Source of the DNA: Mumia sp050632745
GTDB taxonomy: Bacteria > Actinomycetota > Actinomycetes > Propionibacteriales > Nocardioidaceae
Length of the DNA: 64,000 bases
Assembly: GCF_050632745.1 (NCBI RefSeq)
Contig: NZ_JBODSD010000001.1
Span: forward strand, 1,364,001 to 1,428,000
Direction: 5' to 3'
A program made the translations under genes and the position numbers. Under the pieces are notes generated by a model that was given only the letters and a program-made list of their open reading frames with translations, did no database searches and was not told where the DNA came from. Of this stretch, positions 8,068-17,027 are shown piece after piece. Position 1 is the stretch's first letter; each line of letters begins with the position of its first letter.

Positions 8068-9743
8068 CGCACCGGCTCCGGGCTCAGGGACGCCTGGTCG
8101 CGCAGCGCCCGGAGCCGGTGCATGACGTCGTTGCCGCCCCGGCCGAAGTAGTCGTGCAGCCTCACGTACTCCGCGTACAGCCGGTCGTACGAGCGCGCAC
8201 GCTCCTCGTCGGGGACGTAGACCGCCTTGCGCACCGACCCCATCGCCTTCGCGGCGGCGCGTATGTCCGCGTACGCGCCAGCCGCGACGGCTGCATGGAG
8301 TGCGGCACCCAAGGCGGGGCCTTGTGCCGACCCGACCACGGACAGCGGCAGCCGGGTCACGTCGGAGTAGATCTGCATCAGCAGCGGGTTGCGCGCCAGG
8401 CCGCCGGCGACGATCAGCTCGGCGACCGGCACCCCGTTCGTGACGAAGGCCTCGATGATGGTCCGCGTGCCGAACGCCGTCGCCTCGATCAGGGCGCGGT
8501 AGACGTCCTCGGGTCGCGTCGCGAGGGTCTGGCCGAGCACGAGGCCGGAGAGCCCGTGGTCGACGAGCACCGACCGGTTGCCGCTGTGCCAGTCGAGCGC
8601 GACGAGCCCGTGCTCGCCGACCGCCTGCTCCGCGGCGAGCGCGGTGAGGTGCTCGTGCACCGTGCGACCGGCAGCCGCCGCGTCGGCGTGGACGTACGCG
8701 GGTGTGCCGTGCTCGACGAACCAGGCGAAGATGTCGCCCACACCGCTCTGGCCCGCCTCGTACCCCCAGCGTCCGGGGACGATGCCCCCGTCCACGACGC
8801 CGCACATCCCCGGCACCTCGCGCAGGACCGACGAGCTCATGACGTGGCACGTCGACGTGCCCATGATCGCGACCATCTGCCCGTCGTCGACGGCCTGCGC
8901 AGCGGGAGCGCTGACGTGGGCGTCGACGTTGCCGACCGCGACCGGGATCCCCGCGGGGAGACCGGTCCACGCGGCCGCCTCAGCGGTCAGCACCCCGGCG
9001 CACGTGCCGAGCTGCGCCACCGGCTGCTCGATGTGAGCGTTAACAAAATGGCCGAACGCGGGATGCAGGGCAGCGAGGAAGTCCGGGTCCGGATAGTGCC
9101 CGTCCTGGTAGATCGCCTTGTAGCCCGTCGCGCTCGCGTTGCGCACGTAGGTCCCGCACAGCCGCCAGACGATCCAGTCCGAGGCCTCGACCCACCGCTC
9201 CATCGCGGCGAAGAGGTCGGGGTCCTCCTCGAGCACCTGCAGCCCCTTCGCGAACTCCCACTCCGACGAGATGAGGCCGCCGTACCGGCCGAGCCAGGGC
9301 TCGCCCCGCTCGACGGCCAGGGCGTTGATCCGGTCGGCCTGCCGCTGGGCCGCGTGGTGCTTCCAGAGCTTCACGTAGGCGTGCGGACGGTCTGCGTACG
9401 CGGGGAGCTCGCACAGCGGGGTGCCGTCGGCGGTCGTCGGAACCATCGTGCACGCGGTGAAGTCGGTGGCGATCCCGATCACGTCGGCGGGATCGATGCC
9501 GGCCTTGCGGACCGCCTCCGGGACCGCGGTGCGCAGGACGTCGAGGTAGTCCGACGGCACCTGCAGCGCCCAGTCGGCCGGCAGCCGGCGCTCGGGCAGC
9601 CCCGGCAGCGCCTCGGTGAGGACACCGTGGGCGTACGTCGTCTCCGCGCTCGCGATCTCCCTGCCGTCCGCGACGGCGACGACGAGCGCCCGCCCCGACA
9701 GCGTGCCGAAGTCGACACCGACGACGTACGCGTCCTTGCTCAT
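8064..9743 (-). CDS. araB: ribulokinase
   Basis: FGGY-family kinase of 559 residues that phosphorylates L-ribulose with ATP. The N-terminus VVGVDFGTLSGRALVV is the family's first phosphate-binding segment; the second half includes GTSTCHVM, GGLARNPLLMQIYSDV and the GPALGAALHAAVAAG segment. It overlaps the regulator gene upstream and araD downstream by 4 bases each. Codons for His-Phe-Val-Asn-Ala-His-Ile (around 9032-9053) are unusually AT-rich and contain an operator-like site identical in pattern to the two upstream of the operon. Confidence 0.95.
   Translation of the reverse strand: MSKDAYVVGVDFGTLSGRALVVAVADGREIASAETTYAHGVLTEALPGLPERRLPADWALQVPSDYLDVLRTAVPEAVRKAGIDPADVIGIATDFTACTMVPTTADGTPLCELPAYADRPHAYVKLWKHHAAQRQADRINALAVERGEPWLGRYGGLISSEWEFAKGLQVLEEDPDLFAAMERWVEASDWIVWRLCGTYVRNASATGYKAIYQDGHYPDPDFLAALHPAFGHFVNAHIEQPVAQLGTCAGVLTAEAAAWTGLPAGIPVAVGNVDAHVSAPAAQAVDDGQMVAIMGTSTCHVMSSSVLREVPGMCGVVDGGIVPGRWGYEAGQSGVGDIFAWFVEHGTPAYVHADAAAAGRTVHEHLTALAAEQAVGEHGLVALDWHSGNRSVLVDHGLSGLVLGQTLATRPEDVYRALIEATAFGTRTIIEAFVTNGVPVAELIVAGGLARNPLLMQIYSDVTRLPLSVVGSAQGPALGAALHAAVAAGAYADIRAAAKAMGSVRKAVYVPDEERARSYDRLYAEYVRLHDYFGRGGNDVMHRLRALRDQASLSPEPVR
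9032..9045. promoter_or_regulatory. intragenic LacI-type operator inside araB
   Basis: TGTGAGCGTTAACA matches the two upstream operators of the arabinose operon (TGTGA-N-CGTTAACA when read in the same sense), differing only at the variable base. It lies about 690 bases inside araB. The surrounding codons use rare T-ending forms (TTT, GTT, GCT), which suggests that the site is conserved against codon preference. Confidence 0.6.
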
Positions 9744-10768
9744 GACGACGCCTCCGGCCGGAAGGGGCGCGCGGTGCTGGCGCGCAGGATGACGTCGGGC
9801 GAGACGAGGCGCTCGAGGTGCGGCTCGACGCCCTTGATCCCGGCCTCGAGGAAGGCGATCGCGCGTCGGCCCACCTCGACGAAGTCCTGCCGGACCGTGG
9901 TGAGAGGCGGTTGCAGGTACTCGGCCTCCGGGGTGTCGTCGAAGCCCACCACGCTCACGTGCCGCGGCGCCGGCCTCCCGCCTTCGTGGTAGGCGCGCAG
10001 GAGGCCGATCGCCATCTGGTCGTTCGCGACGAAGACGGCCGACGTCTCGGTGTCGGCGACGAGCGTGCGGCCCGCCGCGTAGCCGCTGCGCGCCGACCAG
10101 TCGCCATGCAGCAGCGCACCCGGCTCCAGGTCGGCGTCGGCCAGAGCCGCGCGCCACCCGGCCTCGCGGGCATCGGCCTCCGTCCAGCTGCGTGGTCCGC
10201 GCACGTGCGCGATCCGCCGGTGGCCGAGCTCGACCAGGTGAGCAGTGGCGGCGTACGCGCCGGCCTGCTGATCCACCCCGACGACGTTCGTCGCCTTGGA
10301 GAGGTCGCCCTCGACCACCACGAACGGCACGCCGAAGTCCTGGTGGCTCACCAGCTCCAGCGCCTCGACCTGGCCGGCGATCATGACGATGCCCTCGACG
10401 GCCTGACGCAGGAGGTGGTCGATCGCGTCGGTCAGGGTCGACGCGGTCACGGTCGCGAGGCTGACCGAGCCGGCGAACCAGCCTGCGCTACGTGCGGCGT
10501 CCTCGATCGTGCGGTGGATGCTGTTGGGTCCGTACAGCCCGCTGCCCGTGCTGATGATCCCGATCGTCGACGAGCGACGCGTGACCAGGGCGCGTGCGGC
10601 GGTGTTCGGCCGGTAGCCGAGCTCGCGGATCGCGGACTCGACCCGTTCGCGCGTCGAGGGCCGGATGTTGGGCGAGCCGTTGATGACGCGCGAGACGGTC
10701 TGGTGGGAGACGCCCGCGGCCCGCGCGACGTCCGCCATCACGGGCGGGGTGTGGCGGTCGGTGCTCAC
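9740..10768 (-). CDS. LacI-family arabinose regulator
   Basis: Repressor of 342 residues with a LacI helix-turn-helix at residues 9-55 (MADVARAAGVSHQTVSRVIN, then a RPSTRERV hinge helix) and a periplasmic-binding-protein-like ligand domain after it (SVVGFDDTPEAEYLQPPLTT near residue 280). The GTG start is preceded by GGGAGGT. The gene sits inside the operon between the permease and araB, overlapping both by 4 bases, so it would be autoregulated. The likely operators are TGTGANCGTTAACA sites at 15599, 15868 and 9032. L-arabinose or a pathway intermediate as inducer is inferred from context. Confidence 0.92.
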   Translation of the reverse strand: MSTDRHTPPVMADVARAAGVSHQTVSRVINGSPNIRPSTRERVESAIRELGYRPNTAARALVTRRSSTIGIISTGSGLYGPNSIHRTIEDAARSAGWFAGSVSLATVTASTLTDAIDHLLRQAVEGIVMIAGQVEALELVSHQDFGVPFVVVEGDLSKATNVVGVDQQAGAYAATAHLVELGHRRIAHVRGPRSWTEADAREAGWRAALADADLEPGALLHGDWSARSGYAAGRTLVADTETSAVFVANDQMAIGLLRAYHEGGRPAPRHVSVVGFDDTPEAEYLQPPLTTVRQDFVEVGRRAIAFLEAGIKGVEPHLERLVSPDVILRASTARPFRPEASS

Positions 10769-11781
10769 GAGACCTCCCTCCGGGTGAAGAAGCGTTGCAG
10801 GACGACGAAGACGAGCAGCAGCACACCGATCGAGATCTTCGTCCACCACGAGCTCAGTGTCCCGTCGACGGAGATGAACGTCTGGATGGTGCCGAGCACG
10901 AGCACGCCGAGCAGCGACCCGATCACCAGCCCGTACCCACCGGTCAGGAGCGTTCCCCCGATCACGACCGCGGCGATCGCGTCGAGCTCCATGCCGACCG
11001 CGTGCAGGCTGTAGCCCGACAGCATGTAGAGCGAGAACAGCAGACCGCCGAGCGCCGAGCAGAACCCGCTGATCGCGTAGACGCCGACCTTGACGCGGGC
11101 CACCGCGAGACCCATCAGCATCGCCGAGCTCTCGCTGCCGCCGACGGCGTACACGGTGCGGCCGAAGCGGGTCAGGTGCAGGATCCATGCCGCGACCAGC
11201 ACGACGGCGAGCGCGACCAGGACGGTCGGGGTGATGTACAGGTCCCCGGGCAGCGTGATCGACGCGGCCGAGAGCGACTGGAAGGTCTCGTCCTTGATGG
11301 GGATCGACTCGACGCTGATGAGGTAGCAGAGACCACGGGCGAGGAACATCCCCGCCAGCGTCGCGATGAACGGCTGCACCTCGAAGTAGTGGATCACCAG
11401 GCCCATCGCCGTGCCGAGGACGGTCCCGGTCAGCAGCACGGCGACGATCGCCAGCGCCGGGGGCCATCCCGCCCGCAGCGTCGAGGCCGCGATCATCGTC
11501 GAGAGGGCGACCACCGAGCCGACCGACAGGTCGATGCCGCCGGTGAGGATCACGAACGTCATCCCGACCGCGAGCACGATCAGGAACGCGTTGTCCACGA
11601 AGAGGTTGAGGACGACCTGGGGCGAGGCGAACCCCTCGTACCGGATCGAGCCGACGCCGAACATCCCGACGAGGAGCGCGAGGGTCGCGAGCACGGGGAG
11701 CAGCTGCGAGGGAGGGGAGTAGCCCCGCAGACGGCCGGCGAGCGACTGCCCGGCCACGTCGGGGGTGGTGACGGTGCTCAT
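10765..11781 (-). CDS. sugar ABC transporter permease (YjfF-like)
   Basis: A 338-residue inner-membrane permease of the ribose/galactofuranose ABC class with about nine hydrophobic helices. The signature VGMTFVILTGGIDLSVGSVVAL is seen near residue 75 and AVVIGGTLLTGGYG near residue 255. It is the second permease of the operon, overlapping the first by 4 bases, and pairs with it as a heterodimer of the YtfT/YjfF kind. L-arabinose, perhaps in furanose form, is the expected cargo from the adjacent araBDA genes. Confidence 0.92.
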   Translation of the reverse strand: MSTVTTPDVAGQSLAGRLRGYSPPSQLLPVLATLALLVGMFGVGSIRYEGFASPQVVLNLFVDNAFLIVLAVGMTFVILTGGIDLSVGSVVALSTMIAASTLRAGWPPALAIVAVLLTGTVLGTAMGLVIHYFEVQPFIATLAGMFLARGLCYLISVESIPIKDETFQSLSAASITLPGDLYITPTVLVALAVVLVAAWILHLTRFGRTVYAVGGSESSAMLMGLAVARVKVGVYAISGFCSALGGLLFSLYMLSGYSLHAVGMELDAIAAVVIGGTLLTGGYGLVIGSLLGVLVLGTIQTFISVDGTLSSWWTKISIGVLLLVFVVLQRFFTRREVS

Positions 11782-12806
11782 GCTCGACCTTCCTTCGCGA
11801 GGGAGGGGCGGGTGCGTCGGTGCCGCCAGACCGCGGCGCGTGCCTTCGGCGACTGGAGGAGGCACACCGCGATGACGACGACGGCCTTGAAGAGGTAGTT
11901 CGTCTCCGACGGGATCCCGATCGTCGGGATGGCCGTCGACAGCGTCTGGATGAACAGGGCGCCGACCAGGGTGCCGGTGAGGGAGAACCGCCCGCCCGCG
12001 AGCGACGTACCCCCGATCACCACGGCGAGGATGGCGTCGAGCTCGATCCAGAGCCCGGCGTTGTTGGCGTCCGCCGCGCTCGTGTTGGCGGCGATCATCA
12101 ACCCGGCGAGGCCGGCGCAGAACGCCGAGAAGACGTACACGGTCCACAGGATCGTCCGTGAGCGCACCCCCGCGAGCCGGCTGGCCTCGGGGTTGATGCC
12201 GACGGCCTCGACCAGCATGCCGAGCGCGGTGCGCCGGGTGGCCAGCCCGGTGACCGCCAGGACCGCCAGCGCGACGAGGATCGCGATCGGCAGCGTCAGG
12301 AAGTAGCCGGTCCCGAGCGCCTTGAAGAACGCGTTGTTCACGGTGGTGATCTGGCCGCCGGTGACCAGCATCGCCAGGCCGCGCCCGGCGGTCATCAGCA
12401 CGAGCGTCGCGATGATCGGCTGGATCCCCAGGACCGAGACGAGGAAGCCGTTCCAGAGCCCGAGGAGGATGCAGACGGCGAGGGCCAGCGTCATCGCCGT
12501 GATCGCCGTCCCGGCCGATCCCGGGTCGGGGGACCCCGCGATGTGGACGCAGGCGACAGCTCCGGCGATGGCGGCGATCGCACCGACCGAGAGGTCGATG
12601 CCACGGGTCGCGATCACCAGCGTCATCCCGAGGGCGACGAGCAGGATCGGCGCGCCGTTCCGGGCGATGTCGACGAGGCTGCCGTAGAGGTGACCGTCCT
12701 GCATCCGGACCCGGAGGAACGACGGCTCCGCGATCGCGTTGACCGCCAGCAGCAGGACGAGGGCGAGCACGGGCCAGAAGAGGCGGTGCCGAGCGAGCTC
12801 ACGCAC
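11778..12806 (-). CDS. sugar ABC transporter permease (YtfT-like)
   Basis: A 342-residue permease of the same class as its downstream neighbour, with about nine helices and the segment LGMTLVIATRGIDLSVGAIAAI near residue 65 and AVVIGGTSLAGGRFSLTGT near residue 265. Its start overlaps the end of the ATPase gene by 8 bases. Having two different permease genes matches the YtfQ-YtfR-YtfT-YjfF transporter layout rather than the single-permease AraFGH type. Confidence 0.92.
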   Translation of the reverse strand: MRELARHRLFWPVLALVLLLAVNAIAEPSFLRVRMQDGHLYGSLVDIARNGAPILLVALGMTLVIATRGIDLSVGAIAAIAGAVACVHIAGSPDPGSAGTAITAMTLALAVCILLGLWNGFLVSVLGIQPIIATLVLMTAGRGLAMLVTGGQITTVNNAFFKALGTGYFLTLPIAILVALAVLAVTGLATRRTALGMLVEAVGINPEASRLAGVRSRTILWTVYVFSAFCAGLAGLMIAANTSAADANNAGLWIELDAILAVVIGGTSLAGGRFSLTGTLVGALFIQTLSTAIPTIGIPSETNYLFKAVVVIAVCLLQSPKARAAVWRHRRTRPSLAKEGRA

Positions 12807-14382
12807 GAGCAGCCTCCTCGTCGCGAGCGATGATGGCCATGAGGTCGGCGGTCGTCGTCCCCTCGTTGGCGATCTCGTCCACCTTGCGGCGGTCGCGCAT
12901 CACGACCAGCCGGTCGCTCAGACGCAGCACCTCCTCCAGCTCGGCGGAGATGAACACGACACCCATGCCCTCGCGGGCGAGGTCGTCGACCACCTGCTGG
13001 ATCTGTGCCTTCGCGCCGACGTCGATGCCGCGGGTCGGCTCGTCGAGGACGAGCAGGTCGGGCTGCACGATCAGCCATCGGGCGAGCAGGACCTTCTGCT
13101 GGTTGCCCCCGCTGAGGTTGCGCATCAGGGCGTCCGGGTCCGCAGGGCGGATGTCGAGCGCGTCCAGGTACTTCCTGACGAGCTGGTCGCGGGTCCGCGG
13201 CGGCACGGGCCGCAACCAGCCGCGGGATGCCTGGAGGCCCAGCAGCATGTTCTCGGCCACGGTGAGATCGCCGAACACGCCCTCCGAGCGCCGGTTCTCG
13301 CTGGAGAACCCGATCTTGTGGTCGACCGCCTTGCGGGGGGAGCGGAGGTGCACCCGCCGCCCGTGGACCTCGATCGTCCCGCTGTCGGCGGAGTCGGCCC
13401 CGAACAGGAGCCGGGCGAGCTCGGTACGGCCCGAGCCCAGCAAGCCGGCGATGCCGATCACCTCACCGCCGTACACGTCGAGGTCGACGGCGGCGAGTGC
13501 GCCCTTGCGGCCGAGGCCTGCCGCGCGCAGGACAGGCGTACGGCGGTCGTCGGGCTGGCGGGAAGGCTCCCGGTCGAGCCGCTCGAGGACCTCCAGGTCT
13601 CGTCCGAGCATCTCTTCGACGAGCTCCAGCCGGGTGACGTCGCGGGTGAGGTGCTCGCCGACCAGGCGTCCGTTGCGGAGCACCGTCATCCGGTCGGAGA
13701 TGGCGAACACCTGCTCGAGGAAGTGCGAGACGAAGAGGATCGCGACGCCCTGGTCCCGCAGCGTACGGATCACCTCGAACAGCTTGGCGACCTCCTCGCT
13801 GTCGAGGCTGGCGGTCGGCTCGTCGAGGATCAGCACCCGAGCGTCGATGTCGACCGCGCGGCCGATCGCGATCAGCTGCTGGACGGCGATCGGGTGCTCG
13901 CCGAGACGGGAGCGCGGAGAGACGTCGAGCCCGAGGCGGGCGAGCACCTCGCTCGCGCGCCGGTTCATGCGCCGGTGGTCGATCCGGCCGAGGCGGCGAG
14001 GCTCTCGGCCGAGCAGCATGTTCTCCGCGACGCTGAGGTTCGTGCACAGGTTGACCTCTTGGTACACCGTGCTGATGCCGGCGTCCTGCGCCGTCGCCGT
14101 ACCGGCGAAGTGCTGTTCCTCGCCGCCGACCTCGATCGTCCCCGCGTCGATCGCGTAGACACCGGTCAGGGCCTTGATCAGCGTGGACTTGCCCGCGCCG
14201 TTCTCGCCCATCAGGGCGTGGACCTCGCCCGGGAACAGCCGGAAGCTCACCGCGTCGAGTGCCCTGACGCCCGGGAAGGTGATCGTGATCCCGGTCATCT
14301 CGACGACCGGCTCCGCGCCGCGTGCTTCGCCGCGTTCGCGCGTGCCCGAGGAGGGGTACGCATCAGCGGACATGTGGGTCAT
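12799..14382 (-). CDS. sugar ABC transporter ATP-binding protein, two nucleotide-binding domains (YtfR-like)
   Basis: A 527-residue ATPase with two tandem ABC domains. The first has Walker A GENGAGKSTLIKALTG and Walker B LILDEPTASLD; the second has a degenerate Walker A (GLLGSGRTELARLLFG), the signature LSGGNQQKVLLARWL and Walker B LLVLDEPTRGID. This two-domain form is typical of ribose/galactofuranose importers. The start at 14382 has GAGGA 6 bases ahead of it; a second ATG at 14373 is possible. A 113-base gap holding a hairpin separates it from the binding-protein gene. Confidence 0.95.
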   Translation of the reverse strand: MTHMSADAYPSSGTRERGEARGAEPVVEMTGITITFPGVRALDAVSFRLFPGEVHALMGENGAGKSTLIKALTGVYAIDAGTIEVGGEEQHFAGTATAQDAGISTVYQEVNLCTNLSVAENMLLGREPRRLGRIDHRRMNRRASEVLARLGLDVSPRSRLGEHPIAVQQLIAIGRAVDIDARVLILDEPTASLDSEEVAKLFEVIRTLRDQGVAILFVSHFLEQVFAISDRMTVLRNGRLVGEHLTRDVTRLELVEEMLGRDLEVLERLDREPSRQPDDRRTPVLRAAGLGRKGALAAVDLDVYGGEVIGIAGLLGSGRTELARLLFGADSADSGTIEVHGRRVHLRSPRKAVDHKIGFSSENRRSEGVFGDLTVAENMLLGLQASRGWLRPVPPRTRDQLVRKYLDALDIRPADPDALMRNLSGGNQQKVLLARWLIVQPDLLVLDEPTRGIDVGAKAQIQQVVDDLAREGMGVVFISAELEEVLRLSDRLVVMRDRRKVDEIANEGTTTADLMAIIARDEEAARA

Positions 14383-14442
14383 CTCGTGTCCTCGAGTCGT
14401 CGTGGGTCGGTGGGTGGTGCCCGCCGCCGCGAGTGGGCGGCA

Positions 14443-14476
14443 GCGCCGGGACCGCTTCGAGAGCGGGCCCCGGCGC
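14443..14476 (-). terminator. intercistronic hairpin between binding protein and ATPase genes
   Basis: Outer arms GCGCCGGG/CCCGGCGC and inner arms CCGCT/AGCGG form a long hairpin in the only sizeable gap inside the operon. Such hairpins after binding-protein genes usually cause partial termination or protect the upstream mRNA, giving more binding protein than transporter. No T-run follows. Confidence 0.5.
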
Positions 14477-14495
14477 CACGGCCGCGGCGTTCCCG

Positions 14496-15485
14496 TCAGT
14501 ACTGGCGGTCGGGTAGAGCAGCCTTGGCCTGCTCCTGGTCGAAGGTCGCCTCCTCGGTGACCACGCGCTCGGGCACCTCTTCTCCCGCCACGACCTTCTC
14601 GGCGAGGTCCATCAGCTGGGGGCCGAGAAGCGGGTTGCACTCGACGATGAAGTTGATCTTCCCCTCCGCCAGGGCGGTCATCCCGTCCTTGACGGCGTCG
14701 ACGGTGATGATCTTGATGTCCGTGCCGGGCTTCTTCCCGGCAGCCTCGATGGCCTCGATGGCCCCGAGTCCCATGTCGTCGTTGTGGGCGTAGACGACGT
14801 CGATGTCGGGCTGGGACTTGAGGAAGGACTCCATGACCTTCTTGCCCCCGTCACGGGTGAAGTCGCCGGTCTGCGAGGCGACGACCTCGATCCTCGGGTC
14901 GGCGCCGATCTTCTCCTTGAAGCCCTCGGCGCGGTCGATCGCGGGGGCGGCCCCGGTCGTCCCCTCGAGCTGGACGACGTTGATCTTGCCGTCCTTGTCG
15001 GTGTCGGCCTCGTCGGCGTTCTCGACCAGCCAGTCGCCGGCCTTCTCTCCCTCGAGGACGAAGTCCGACCCCAGGAACGTCTCGTACAGCGAGGTGTCGT
15101 CGGAGTCGACGGAGCGGTCGGTGAGGATCACGGGGATCTTCGCCCGCTTGGCCTCCTGGAGGACCGTGTCCCAGCCGGTCTCCACCACGGGGCTGAAGGC
15201 GATGACGTCGACCTTCTGCTGGATGTAGGACCGGATGGCCTTGATCTGGTTCTCCTGCTTCTGCTGGGCGTCGGAGAACTTGAGGGTGACACCCTCGGCC
15301 TCCGCGGTGTCCTTGATGGACTGGGTGTTGGCGGTCCGCCAACCGCTCTCGGCACCGACCTGGGCGAAGCCCATGGTGATGCTGTCGTCGTCGTCCGACG
15401 CGTCGCTGCTTCCGCCGCTCCCGCACGCGGCGAGGGTCCCGACGAGCACGGCGCCGACGGCGGCTGCGCTCACTCTCCTGAACAT
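14496..15485 (-). CDS. sugar ABC transporter substrate-binding lipoprotein (YtfQ-like)
   Basis: Extracellular binding protein of 329 residues. The first 22 residues form a lipoprotein signal ending in the lipobox LAAC, so it would be anchored to the membrane surface. The mature part is a type I periplasmic-binding fold; QQKVDVIAFSPVVETGWDTV and AKIPVILTDRSVD are close to the galactofuranose-binding YtfQ group. GGAGGAACCTC precedes the ATG. It is the first gene of the arabinose operon, with two LacI-type operators upstream. Arabinose as ligand is inferred from the operon. Confidence 0.94.
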   Translation of the reverse strand: MFRRVSAAAVGAVLVGTLAACGSGGSSDASDDDDSITMGFAQVGAESGWRTANTQSIKDTAEAEGVTLKFSDAQQKQENQIKAIRSYIQQKVDVIAFSPVVETGWDTVLQEAKRAKIPVILTDRSVDSDDTSLYETFLGSDFVLEGEKAGDWLVENADEADTDKDGKINVVQLEGTTGAAPAIDRAEGFKEKIGADPRIEVVASQTGDFTRDGGKKVMESFLKSQPDIDVVYAHNDDMGLGAIEAIEAAGKKPGTDIKIITVDAVKDGMTALAEGKINFIVECNPLLGPQLMDLAEKVVAGEEVPERVVTEEATFDQEQAKAALPDRQY

Positions 15486-15598
15486 GAGGTTCCTCCGTCT
15501 ACGGAGCCCGGCACCGGGTCCGGTGCGGGGCGTGGGTCGCAGGCGGACAACTGCTCCCCGGTCCTCGACGTGACGGGCGCCACATCGATGGAGAGAAT

Positions 15599-15612
15599 TG
15601 TTAACGTTCACA
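15599..15612. promoter_or_regulatory. LacI-type operator O1 of the arabinose operon
   Basis: TGTTAACGTTCACA has the central CG and near-symmetric arms of LacI-family operators. It lies 114 bases upstream of the binding-protein start and overlaps TTAACAAT on the minus strand, which resembles a -10 region. The 517-base stretch 15486-16002 that holds it contains no gene I can support. Confidence 0.65.
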
Positions 15613-15867
15613 TTTCCGGGCGTCAAGGGGGATGGCACATCTTCTCCGGAGGTGTCGTGGGCCCCGTCCGTGACGCCTGCGACGTCCGTCCGGATCGCGG
15701 CGACACCGATCGGCGTCGCATCGTCGCAGGTCGGAGGCGCATATCGCGATGAGCTCGGTCGCGCTCTCAGAGCCTTCTTGAGGGAGTCGCCGGGCCGGGC
15801 GGGCCGGATTCTCTGCAGCGTCGCCGTCCCGGCTGCCCCGGCGAAGCATGTCCAGAATGGGCGGTTC

Positions 15868-15881
15868 TGTTAACGATCACA
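15868..15881. promoter_or_regulatory. LacI-type operator O2 of the arabinose operon
   Basis: TGTTAACGATCACA differs from O1 by one base. It lies 269 bases upstream of O1 in the same orientation. Two sites at this distance could be joined by a looped tetrameric repressor, or O2 could mark a second promoter. Confidence 0.6.
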
Positions 15882-15990
15882 TCGCCTCGTACGGATGATC
15901 GGGGTCGCAGGCGGGAGCGCCCACGTCGTCGGCGGGACCCCGACGTCGGCGCCGCCGGCACGAGCAACCGCTACCACGCCCGACTCCGAC

Positions 15991-15996
15991 TAGTCT
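15991..15996 (+). promoter_or_regulatory. -10 box of degV (leaderless)
   Basis: TAGTCT fits TANNNT and ends 6 bases before the degV ATG at 16003, implying a leaderless transcript. Confidence 0.6.
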
Positions 15997-16002
15997 CGCC
16001 CC

Positions 16003-16860
16003 ATGACCCTCGCCATCGTGACCGACTCCACGGCCTCGCTGCCGGCCGACTTGGCGTCGGCGCGCGAGGTGACGGTCGTCCCGCTCGAGGTGGTGGTGGA
16101 CGCCCGCTCGTACACCGAGGGCATCGACGTCACGCCCGAGGACCTGGCCCGGGCGCTGCGGGCCGGCCGTGCCGTCAGCACCTCGCGTCCTTCTCCGGAG
16201 CGCTTCGCCCGGACGTACGCCGACCTGGTGGACCGGGGTGCCGAGGCGATCGTCTCGATCCACCTGAGCTCCCGCGTGTCCGCGACGTTCGAGTCCGCTC
16301 AGATGGCGGCCCAGGACTGCGCGGTCCCGGTGAGCTGCGTCGACAGCCTCCAGGTCGGGATGGCGACCGGGTACGCGGTGCTGTCGGCGGCCGACGCGCG
16401 CGACGCGGGGGAGTCCGCCGACGACGTCGCGAAGGCGGCGCGCGACCGATCCGAGCGGGCCACGACGTACTTCTACGTGGCGACGCTCGAGCACCTGCGC
16501 CGCGGCGGCCGGATCGGGACGGCGTCGGCCCTGCTGGGGTCCGCGCTGTCGGTCAAGCCGATCCTCGGGGTCCAGGACGGCCAGGTGCGCCCGATCGAGA
16601 AGGTACGCACGTCGGCGCGCGCGATCGCCCGGCTCGAGGAGCTGACGGCACAGGCCGCGGCCAGCCACGGCGACCGGGTGGACGTGGCGGTGCAGCACCT
16701 CGACGCCGACGCGCAGGCGCGGTCGCTCGCCGACCGGCTGGGGGAGTCGCTGGGGCTCTCCACGGTGGACGTGATGGAGGTCGGCGCGGTGATCGGGGCC
16801 CACGTCGGCCCGGGTCTCCTCGCGGTGACGGTGTCCGGCCGGCCACCGGTCGACGTCTGA
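16003..16860 (+). CDS. DegV family fatty-acid-binding protein
   Basis: A 285-residue cytoplasmic protein of the DegV/FakB family, which binds a fatty acid and in FakA-FakB systems presents it to a kinase. It opens with IVTDSTASLPADLA, the family N-terminus, and has HLSSRVSATFESAQMAA, the LEHLRRGGRIGTAS loop and a C-terminal HVGPGLLAV segment. No fakA-like kinase gene is nearby. A TAGTCT box 6 bases before the ATG suggests a leaderless message of its own. Confidence 0.9.
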   Translation: MTLAIVTDSTASLPADLASAREVTVVPLEVVVDARSYTEGIDVTPEDLARALRAGRAVSTSRPSPERFARTYADLVDRGAEAIVSIHLSSRVSATFESAQMAAQDCAVPVSCVDSLQVGMATGYAVLSAADARDAGESADDVAKAARDRSERATTYFYVATLEHLRRGGRIGTASALLGSALSVKPILGVQDGQVRPIEKVRTSARAIARLEELTAQAAASHGDRVDVAVQHLDADAQARSLADRLGESLGLSTVDVMEVGAVIGAHVGPGLLAVTVSGRPPVDV

Positions 16861-17027
16861 TCGCAATCGCCGCTGCGGAGTTCCGCAAACGCCCCTAATT
16901 CACCGCAAGGCGGTCATAGTTTCGGTGATCGGAACACGGTGTGACGGGCGGAGCTCGGCCGTGACGCCGCCTCGTGGGCCCAGTCGGCCCACTCGGGTCG
17001 ACTGTGGACTTCTCGTAGGGGGGAACC

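Noticed and set aside
15598..15873. Small open frames in the arabinose regulatory gap
   Set aside because: They span both operators, lack ribosome sites and show no recognisable protein character.
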